The notes below the pieces were generated by a model. It saw nothing but the letters and a program-made list of their open reading frames with translations. It did no database searches and was not told where the DNA came from. A DNA stretch of 15,272 nucleotides from Cytophagales bacterium (GTDB taxonomy: Bacteria; Bacteroidota; Bacteroidia; Cytophagales; Cyclobacteriaceae), in contig DNZD01000051.1 of the NCBI GenBank assembly GCA_003504855.1, forward strand, positions 1 to 15,272, read 5' to 3'. This document shows, piece by piece, positions 1-5,871 of the stretch. Positions within the stretch are counted from its first letter, which is position 1; each line of letters starts with the position of its first letter. The position numbers and the translations under genes are program-made.

Positions 1-2
1 GC

Positions 3-359
3 ACCGACCAGCAGAAGAAGGTAAAGGAACTATCGGGCGGTATGCGCAATCGGGCACACCTGGCCATCGCCCTGAAACAAGGCGGCAATTTGCTGTTGCT
101 CGATGAACCCACCAACGACCTTGATGTGAACACCCTGAGGGCATTGGAAGAAGCCCTCGAGAACTTCGGCGGTTGTGCCGTGATTATCTCCCACGATCGC
201 TGGTTCCTCGATCGTGTCTGTACCCATATTCTGGCATTTGAAGGTGACTCACAGGTATTCTGGTTTGAAGGCACCTTCAGTGAATACGAAGAGAACAAAC
301 GCAAGCGCCTTGGTGACGACCAGCCGCACCGGATCAAGTACAAGAAACTGGTGAAATAG
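3..359 (+). CDS. ettA: Energy-dependent translational throttle protein EttA (ABC-F ATPase), 3' end only
   Basis: This is the C-terminal part of a ribosome-associated ABC-F ATPase. The reading frame is open from base 3 and the 5' part lies outside the window. It begins just before the second-domain ABC signature (LSGGMRNR), followed by Walker B ([12 protein letters not shown]) and the H-loop ([10 protein letters not shown]). The stretch [17 protein letters not shown] and the following basic tail closely match EttA rather than Uup or other ABC-F members. Known family role: EttA binds the ribosomal E site and couples the ATP/ADP ratio to the first elongation steps; it is cytosolic and has no transmembrane partner. 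The stop lies 11 bases before the next gene, so the two are probably co-transcribed. The identification of the visible part is firm. Confidence 0.93.
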   Translation, partial: TDQQKKVKELSGGMRNRAHLAIALKQGGNLLLLDEPTNDLDVNTLRALEEALENFGGCAVIISHDRWFLDRVCTHILAFEGDSQVFWFEGTFSEYEENKRKRLGDDQPHRIKYKKLVK

Positions 360-370
360 GAAAGAGGCGA

Positions 371-739
371 ATGAAGCCGTTATATACCATTGTATTGCTG
401 ATCGCTTCCAACGCCTTCATGACCCTGGCGTGGTATGGCCACCTGAAATTCAAGGAAATGAACTGGAGCCAGAACCTGGGTCTGGTGAGTATCATCCTCA
501 TCAGTTGGGGGATTGCCCTGTTCGAGTATATCCTTCAGGTGCCTGCCAACCGCATCGGGTTCCGGGAGAACGGCGGCCCGTTTTCACTGGTCCAGCTCAA
601 GGTGATTCAAGAAGTAATTACGCTTACTGTATTTGTGGTCTTCTCGCTGGTGTTCTTCAAGAATGAGACCTTCCGCCTCAACCACCTGATCGGTTTTGTG
701 CTTTTGGTATTGGCTGTCTATTTCATGTTCAAGAAATAA
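371..739 (+). CDS. DUF486 family small four-helix membrane protein (DMT-like)
   Basis: A 122-residue, very hydrophobic protein with four predicted membrane segments (roughly residues 4-22, 34-52, 77-97 and 102-120). The internal stretch EYILQVPANRIG and the following F-S-L-Q-LK-IQE-I pattern are typical of DUF486, a family related in size and topology to small multidrug-resistance/DMT transporters, but whose substrate is not known. The ATG at 371 is preceded by a purine-rich AGGAAAGAGG, one of the few Shine-Dalgarno-like sequences in the window. It follows ettA by 11 bases. Its stop is only two bases from the stop of the convergent dehydrogenase gene, leaving no room for a terminator between them. 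The family assignment is good; the function is unknown. Confidence 0.85.
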   Translation: MKPLYTIVLLIASNAFMTLAWYGHLKFKEMNWSQNLGLVSIILISWGIALFEYILQVPANRIGFRENGGPFSLVQLKVIQEVITLTVFVVFSLVFFKNETFRLNHLIGFVLLVLAVYFMFKK

Positions 740-741
740 GG

Positions 742-1785
742 CTACAACGTAGCCATATCGATCACGAACCGGTACTTGACATCGCTCTTCAGAATCCGAT
801 CGTATGCGGTGTTGATGTAGTTCATAGGAATTACTTCAACATCCGACATAATCGCGTGCTGGGCACAATAGTCAAGCATTTCCTGAGTTTCCTGAATACC
901 TCCGATCATGGAGCCTGCGAGTTTCTTGCGGCCGCCAATCACCGAGAAGGGATGTACTTCGAGACTTGAGGGTGGCACACCCACCAGCACGAGGGTTCCG
1001 CTGGTGCGAATCAACCCCAGGTAGGTATTCATATCATGAGGTGCAGATACGGTGTCAATAATAAAATCAAAATGATTGCGTCTGGATTTCAGCTGAGCCT
1101 CATCGCGGGTGTACACAAAATGATGGGCGCCCAATTTCTTTGCATCGTCAGCCTTGTCTTTTGAGGTGGACAACACGGAAACTTCAGCACCCAGGGACGC
1201 GGCAAATTTTACGGCCATATGCCCCAGACCACCCAATCCCAGTACGCCCACCCGGTGGCCTTTGCCCATTTTCCAATGCATGATCGGAGAATAGGTAGTA
1301 ATACCTGCACACAACAGCGGTCCGACGCGGTCCAGGGATAGTGATGTGGAAACTCGCAGGGTGTAATTCTCATCGACCACAATCCTGGAAGAATAACCAC
1401 CGTAGGTAGGTGTCTTGCGATCTTTCTCGTAGCTGTTATACGTTCCGATCATTCCACCTTCGCAGTATTGTTCTAATCCGTCTTTGCAATTGGCGCAGGT
1501 GCGGCATGAATCCACAAAGCAGCCTACACCACCGAGGTCTCCTACTTTGAATTTGGTCACCTGCGCTCCCACTTTAGTAATCCGTCCCACGATTTCGTGT
1601 CCGGGCACCATGGGGAAAATCGAGCCGCCCCACTCATCGCGGGCCTGGTGAATGTCGGAATGACAAACGCCGCAGTACAGGATATCAATGAGCACATCAT
1701 GGGGACCCACTTCACGGCGATCAAAATTATATGGAGCCAATGGTGATTTGGCGGTAGCAGCAGCGTATGACTTTACAGGGATCAT
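742..1785 (-). CDS. Zinc-dependent NAD(P) alcohol/aldehyde reductase, YahK/cinnamyl-alcohol-dehydrogenase type
   Basis: A 347-residue medium-chain dehydrogenase that interconverts aldehydes and primary alcohols in the cytosol. Catalytic zinc ligands are visible at C38 (GVCHSD context), H63 (PGHE) and C159; the structural zinc lobe has C94, C97, C100 and C108. The Rossmann fold carries GLGGLG (183-188). The serine/threonine-rich end of the second strand (STSKDK, about 206-211) suggests preference for NADP(H), as in YahK; this is inference. The C-terminal SMIGG-ETQEMLDFC-like and DVKYRFVID stretches match YahK closely. I chose ATG at 1785 because it aligns with the family N terminus; a TTG at 1812 would add nine residues without family support. 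It lies 65 bases downstream of the acyltransferase gene on the same strand, and no promoter was recognised in the gap. Confidence 0.9.
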   Translation of the reverse strand: MIPVKSYAAATAKSPLAPYNFDRREVGPHDVLIDILYCGVCHSDIHQARDEWGGSIFPMVPGHEIVGRITKVGAQVTKFKVGDLGGVGCFVDSCRTCANCKDGLEQYCEGGMIGTYNSYEKDRKTPTYGGYSSRIVVDENYTLRVSTSLSLDRVGPLLCAGITTYSPIMHWKMGKGHRVGVLGLGGLGHMAVKFAASLGAEVSVLSTSKDKADDAKKLGAHHFVYTRDEAQLKSRRNHFDFIIDTVSAPHDMNTYLGLIRTSGTLVLVGVPPSSLEVHPFSVIGGRKKLAGSMIGGIQETQEMLDYCAQHAIMSDVEVIPMNYINTAYDRILKSDVKYRFVIDMATL

Positions 1786-1850
1786 GGTATTTGGATGTTT
1801 GCTCTGGAACAATTGGTTGATGATTAGGTTCAGGTTGGACTACCTTTCTC

Positions 1851-2768
1851 CTAAAGAATTTCTTCGCCTGGCTTCGTCTTCCAGCGTTCATGAAACCAAA
1901 CCCATTGGGTCGGATGCTCACGGATGGCCTTTTCGATCGACGCAGTATAATTCTGGGTGTTGGCGATCAGGTCATGTTCTTCATCGCCGGTTTTTACCAG
2001 CGGGATTTCCGGGAGTAAATGCATGTGCTGTTTTCCATCCTCACCCAGATAAATATGGGCAGGTACTACACCCGCACCTGTCTTCAGGGCCAGCACGGCT
2101 GCTCCTATCGGTGTTGCGGCAGGCATGCCGTAGAAGTTTACAAATCGGCTTTTCACTTTGGTGTCCTGATCGATAAGCACTGCCGTTGAACCGCCCTTCA
2201 ACAGCCCTTTGATCAGCCGCATCGTCTCTTTCCCCCGCTCCACCGGAATAGCACCATGGGCATTTCGGTAGTTCACCATCAGTTCATTGAGTCGTTCATC
2301 CTTCAGGGGAGTGCCGATAACCATCGGGTTATAACCGCGGAGTGATACGTATGTCACCATCAGCTCAAACGCACCTAGGTGACTGGGCAGAAAGATCAAC
2401 CCTTTCCCCTTCTTCATCACCGCCTGAGCGTGCTCGTCGCCGGTCACTTCCACAAACTTGTAGAAGTCATCGAGGTTTTTCACGCTGGTGGCGCGCATTA
2501 CATCACCCCCGTTTTTACCAATCATAATAAACATTTCCCAGACCATACGCCGTATTTCTTTCGGCGACTTCTCGGGATAAGCCATGCTCAGGTGTGTAAA
2601 GGCTTGTTTTCTGGACTTCGTTGAAAACAGCCAGGCGATGCGTCCAAGTCCACCGGAGATGGTTATCCACCAACGCCTGGGGATGGCATTGGAGAAGTTC
2701 ATCATAGACTTGACAAGCCAATAGATGGCAGTGTACTTGATTTCTTTCCGTAAGGGACGATTGGCCAT
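1851..2768 (-). CDS. Lysophospholipid/lipid A biosynthesis acyltransferase (LpxL/HtrB family)
   Basis: A 305-residue inner-membrane acyltransferase, expected to add a secondary acyl chain to the lipid A precursor from acyl-ACP at the cytoplasmic face. The catalytic HX4E motif is H130-LGAF-E135. Further family blocks are the LIDQD region (198-202), a basic patch with NFYG (207-214), ATPIGAAVLA (218-227) and the C-terminal WVWFHERWKTKP (289-300). An N-terminal hydrophobic stretch near residues 12-48 fits membrane association. I chose ATG at 2768. A GTG at 2825 would extend it by 19 residues but would overlap the divergent phosphatase gene and would lie upstream of the consensus -7 box TATCTTTG at 2780-2787. 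In Bacteroidota such enzymes may act on lipid A or on other lipids (ornithine or glycine lipids), so the exact substrate is open. Confidence 0.9.
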   Translation of the reverse strand: MANRPLRKEIKYTAIYWLVKSMMNFSNAIPRRWWITISGGLGRIAWLFSTKSRKQAFTHLSMAYPEKSPKEIRRMVWEMFIMIGKNGGDVMRATSVKNLDDFYKFVEVTGDEHAQAVMKKGKGLIFLPSHLGAFELMVTYVSLRGYNPMVIGTPLKDERLNELMVNYRNAHGAIPVERGKETMRLIKGLLKGGSTAVLIDQDTKVKSRFVNFYGMPAATPIGAAVLALKTGAGVVPAHIYLGEDGKQHMHLLPEIPLVKTGDEEHDLIANTQNYTASIEKAIREHPTQWVWFHERWKTKPGEEIL

Positions 2769-2779
2769 AAAACAGGTCG

Positions 2780-2787
2780 CAAAGATA
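2780..2787 (-). promoter_or_regulatory. Bacteroidota -7 box for the lpxL-like gene
   Basis: Read on the minus strand this is TATCTTTG, a perfect match to TAnnTTTG, the -7 element used by the primary sigma factor of Bacteroidota. It ends 11 bases before the ATG at 2768, so the transcript would have a very short leader. No convincing TTTG is seen near -33. On the other strand, TAAATTTA at 2801-2808 is a weaker candidate for the divergent sixA-like gene. Confidence 0.55.
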
Positions 2788-2812
2788 GACGCAGTTTGGT
2801 TAAATTTAAACA

Positions 2813-3307
2813 TTGAAAAAGACACTGTATCTCGTCCGGCATGCCAAGTCCAGCTGGGACAATCCAGATCTGGATGACTTTGACCGACCCCTGAACGAAC
2901 GTGGACTTCGGGACGCGCCCCGCATGGGTGAGCGATTAAACCAACGGGACATTAATCCGGATATCATCCTGTCGAGTGAGGCGGTGCGTGCACTGGAAAC
3001 CGCCAGAGTCCTGGCCCAACGTCTGCAATATGCAGAACGCAAGATTGTGACAGATTCAAAACTCTATCACGCTGACGAAGAAACGCTCCTGCACTATGTA
3101 CAACGGATACCGAATGAGCACCGCACCGCGATGCTGGTAGGACACAATCCGGGTCTGACTGAGTTTGCTGCTTTGTTAGTAGATGATTTTGAGGAAGACA
3201 TTCCCACCTGTGGTATCGTGGCCATCACATTCCAGGTTGATGCCTGGAAGAAAGTACTGCCGCAAACGGGTCGCCTGAAGTTCTTTGATTATCCAAAGAA
3301 GAAATGA
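2813..3307 (+). CDS. SixA-like histidine phosphatase (phosphoglycerate mutase superfamily)
   Basis: A 164-residue cytosolic protein of the histidine phosphatase superfamily. The catalytic RHA motif is at residues 9-11 (LYLVRHAKSSW), a conserved arginine lies near R59-R65 (VRALETAR), and the second catalytic histidine is H111 (GHNPGL). Its small size and the SSW and GHNPGLTEF motifs match SixA-like proteins. E. coli SixA dephosphorylates phosphohistidine proteins, with PTS/NPr as targets, but targets in Bacteroidota are not established. The start must be TTG at 2813 or later, because the same frame has a TAA at 2807-2809 and residues 2-12 form the conserved first strand. It is divergent from the acyltransferase gene. 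Its stop directly abuts the stop of the convergent DUF4421 gene with no base between. Confidence 0.88.
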   Translation: MKKTLYLVRHAKSSWDNPDLDDFDRPLNERGLRDAPRMGERLNQRDINPDIILSSEAVRALETARVLAQRLQYAERKIVTDSKLYHADEETLLHYVQRIPNEHRTAMLVGHNPGLTEFAALLVDDFEEDIPTCGIVAITFQVDAWKKVLPQTGRLKFFDYPKKK

Positions 3308-4330
3308 CTAATGCTTGCCAAAAGGCAAGAGATCAAAGGCACGCTTCCTGAGTATACCAAACTCCCTGAACCGATAACCTGCGAGTATACGGAGGGTGAG
3401 GCTGTTGGTGGTCAACCTCATTTCATCAATGGTAACTGCCCTTGTTTGACTCACCCAGGTCAATCCCGTAAAGAATCGATCGCCGTTATAACCAAGTCCA
3501 AAGCGCACATCTGCATAGGTATTGAGACGTTGGATCGATCCATTGGCATCATTAACCCGATAACCCAAGCGGGTGAATGCTGGACCTACGGAAACGGCAG
3601 CGTTTACAAACCATCGACCAAGCACCAGGGTGTAGGAATATCCCGGAGCGATGCTGATGGACGTAGCGCGAAGACGGTTGATGGCTGCAGAGTTGCCATA
3701 AATCGAATTATAAGCAGGTCCATAAATGGATGAGTCAGCGCGCAACTCGTAGGTGTTAATACTCCCGGCCAGCAGAAATGACCCTGCACTACGCTTTTGC
3801 CGTTCGGCGAAGTTGTACGCCGAGCGGTAGGAAAACCTATGACGGTTAAAGAAGTAGACGCCATTGATTCCGAGATCTTCAGTCACCACATCCGGTCGCT
3901 GAGGATGCGGTTGATTGGCCGGTACCGGCAAGGAAGAATCATCCCGATAGAAGCCTCTGTACTTTTGGTAGAAAACATCACCCACCCAATGTTTGGACAG
4001 TGCATTAATCTGGACATCAAATTCTTTGGATTTACCGTACAAGGTGGTGCGCTTTTCATCTACAGGAACAGATAAGGTCGCCTCCAACGCCAGCTCAAAC
4101 ACATAAACACCCAAACCGGCGCCGTACGAGTTGTTGGGCCGGTACGTAAGCACCTGACTTCTGTTGTCAGCACGACGGATATCAAACTGGCTGCTCCGGG
4201 CCTTTAGCAGCGGCCAGACAAAAAAGTAATCCGGATACGACTCCACATACCCGTCCCGCAGGCTATCGGTTACTTGTCCCCTGGCGGGGATAAGAAGCAT
4301 GGAAGCAAACACGATCAGCCATGCGCGCAT
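3308..4330 (-). CDS. DUF4421-like outer-membrane beta-barrel protein
   Basis: A 340-residue exported protein. The N terminus is a signal peptide (MRAWLIVFASMLLIPARG, cleavage probably before Q). The mature part is rich in alternating aromatic/polar strands typical of an outer-membrane barrel, including YGAGLGVYVFELALEAT near 70-86, FDVQINALSKHWVGDVFYQKY, a repeated Y-NSIYG region, and a C-terminal strand series ending TLRILAGYRF. The length and the pattern of strands with a YRGFY element suggest the DUF4421 family, which is largely confined to Bacteroidota and has no assigned function. The ATG at 4330 overlaps the hslU stop by one base (TGATG), so translation is probably coupled to hslU; a GTG one codon upstream is also possible. 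The barrel is well supported, the DUF number is from memory, and the function is unknown. Confidence 0.75.
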   Translation of the reverse strand: MRAWLIVFASMLLIPARGQVTDSLRDGYVESYPDYFFVWPLLKARSSQFDIRRADNRSQVLTYRPNNSYGAGLGVYVFELALEATLSVPVDEKRTTLYGKSKEFDVQINALSKHWVGDVFYQKYRGFYRDDSSLPVPANQPHPQRPDVVTEDLGINGVYFFNRHRFSYRSAYNFAERQKRSAGSFLLAGSINTYELRADSSIYGPAYNSIYGNSAAINRLRATSISIAPGYSYTLVLGRWFVNAAVSVGPAFTRLGYRVNDANGSIQRLNTYADVRFGLGYNGDRFFTGLTWVSQTRAVTIDEMRLTTNSLTLRILAGYRFREFGILRKRAFDLLPFGKH

Positions 4331-5733
4331 CACAGAATGTATTCGCTCAGATCGCGGTTCTTCATTAACCCCTGTAGTTTCTCATTCACCATAGCGGCAG
4401 AAACTTCCAGGCTGCTGCCCGCCTCGATTTTGTCCGGTACGTCGAACAGGAATTCATTCAGCAGCTTACTGATTACCGTCTGCAGGCGACGGGCGCCGAT
4501 GTTCTCAATTTCCGCATTGATGGTAAATGCCGCAAGTGCAATAGCATCAATGGCATCATCTGTAAACCGCAGAGAAACACCTTCAGACTCTAACAACGCC
4601 GTGTATTGTTTTGTTAGAGCATTCTTGGGCTCGCGCAAAATCCGCACGAAGTCATCCTTCGTCAACGCTGTCAATTCCACCCGGATCGGAAAACGGCCCT
4701 GCAACTCGGGGATTAAGTCAGAAGGCTTGGAGATGTGGAAAGCCCCTGCGGCTATGAAGAGAATATGATCCGTCTTGATCACACCGTGCTTCGTATTGAC
4801 AGTGCTCCCCTCAACAATGGGGAGTAAATCGCGCTGGACTCCTTCCCGGCTTACGTCCGGACCTCCGCCTTTTCCACTGCCGGAGGCAATCTTGTCGATC
4901 TCGTCAATAAAGATAATTCCGGCATCCTGTGCTTTCTTCAATGCCTCCTCCTTCACCTCGTCCATATCAATCAGGCGGGCCGCCTCTTCTTCCAACAGAA
5001 TTTTTCTGGCTTCCGCTACCGTTACTTTCCGCTTGCGGGCTTTCTTGGGCATCATCCCGTTAATCATTTCCTGGATGTTCATCATGGATACTTCATCCAT
5101 CACACCCGCACCGATCATGCCCACATTACCGCCACCGCCACCTTGCTTGACATCGATTTCAATTTTCCGTTCTTCGAGCTCACCATTTTTGATCTTTTCA
5201 CGGAAGTGGTTGCGCGTGCGTTCGTTTAGCTCGTGATCCGATGAAGGCACATCAGATCCTTCCACACCGCCGGGAATGAATCCGGTGGTCTTGGGCGCCG
5301 GGGATTTTATGGCAGGGATCAGGGCATCAAGAATAATGTCCTCCACAGCAGCCGCTGCTTTTTCTTTTACTTCTTCCTTTTTCCGGGCTTTGACCATGTT
5401 GACCGATTGCTCCACCAGGTCGCGAACCATGCTTTCAACGTCACGCCCCACATAGCCTACCTCGGTAAATTTGGAAGCCTCCACTTTTACAAACGGTGCA
5501 TCGGCAATTCGCGCCAGGCGACGTGCAATCTCAGTCTTACCCACCCCCGTGGCACCAATCATCAGGATGTTGTTGGGAATAATATCTTCCTGAATTTCAG
5601 AAGTGACATTCATGCGCCTCCAACGGTTTCGCAGGGCGATGGCCACGTTGCGCTTGGCGTCCTGCTGGCCTACAATGTATTTGTCAAGTTCGGCTACAAT
5701 TTGCCGGGGGGTAAGGGAATCCAGATTATTCAT
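4330..5733 (-). CDS. hslU: ATP-dependent protease ATPase subunit HslU (ClpY)
   Basis: A 467-residue AAA+ unfoldase that forms a hexamer and feeds unfolded substrates into the HslV peptidase. Visible elements: the N-terminal TPRQIVAELDKYIVGQ signature, Walker A GATGVGKT (60-67), pore loop GYVG (93-96), Walker B IIFIDE (273-278), an arginine-finger region ELQGRFP (R347), the sensor-2 block GARRL (413-417) and the C-terminal tail DLSEYIL, which in known HslUV inserts into HslV to activate it. The I-domain (about 105-240) carries a GGGGGN run (198-203) and is somewhat longer than in E. coli HslU (443 residues in total). No hslV is visible in this window. The start is ATG at 5733, 15 bases downstream of a good -7 box. 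The DUF4421 gene follows with a one-base overlap. Confidence 0.97.
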   Translation of the reverse strand: MNNLDSLTPRQIVAELDKYIVGQQDAKRNVAIALRNRWRRMNVTSEIQEDIIPNNILMIGATGVGKTEIARRLARIADAPFVKVEASKFTEVGYVGRDVESMVRDLVEQSVNMVKARKKEEVKEKAAAAVEDIILDALIPAIKSPAPKTTGFIPGGVEGSDVPSSDHELNERTRNHFREKIKNGELEERKIEIDVKQGGGGGNVGMIGAGVMDEVSMMNIQEMINGMMPKKARKRKVTVAEARKILLEEEAARLIDMDEVKEEALKKAQDAGIIFIDEIDKIASGSGKGGGPDVSREGVQRDLLPIVEGSTVNTKHGVIKTDHILFIAAGAFHISKPSDLIPELQGRFPIRVELTALTKDDFVRILREPKNALTKQYTALLESEGVSLRFTDDAIDAIALAAFTINAEIENIGARRLQTVISKLLNEFLFDVPDKIEAGSSLEVSAAMVNEKLQGLMKNRDLSEYIL

Positions 5734-5748
5734 GATAGTTGTAGTGAG

Positions 5749-5780
5749 TAAAGGTATACGTTGATGGTAGCCAAGTCAAA
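5749..5780 (-). promoter_or_regulatory. Predicted hslU promoter (TTTG-N20-TACCTTTA)
   Basis: On the minus strand TTTG (complement of 5777-5780) is followed after exactly 20 bases by TACCTTTA (complement of 5749-5756), one mismatch from TAnnTTTG. The spacing fits the Bacteroidota -33/-7 promoter. The -7 box ends 15 bases before the hslU ATG. It lies downstream of the lon terminator, so hslU and the DUF4421 gene probably form their own transcription unit. Confidence 0.55.
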
Positions 5781-5805
5781 CCGGTAAACAAGATCGATTC
5801 CTAAT

Positions 5806-5833
5806 AAAAAGCCTCTCCGTAAATGGAGAGGCT
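5806..5833 (-). terminator. Rho-independent terminator of lon
   Basis: On the minus strand a perfect 9-bp stem (AGCCTCTCC / GGAGAGGCT, arms 5825-5833 and 5810-5818) with a six-base loop is followed by TTTTTATT. It lies 38 bases beyond the lon stop and upstream of the hslU promoter, so it separates the two protease units. Confidence 0.85.
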
Positions 5834-5871
5834 CATATTCAGGAGCGTATCACCATATCTTCAGGCAATGC

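Noticed and set aside
198..940. CRISPR arrays, tRNA or rRNA genes, insertion sequences anywhere in the window
   Set aside because: Looked for throughout the gaps between genes; no regularly spaced repeats, cloverleaf-like sequences, transposase or terminal inverted repeats were seen.
2769..2825. GTG at 2825 as an upstream start for the lpxL-like gene
   Set aside because: It would lie upstream of the perfect -7 box at 2780-2787 and overlap the divergent gene, and the added residues have no family counterpart.
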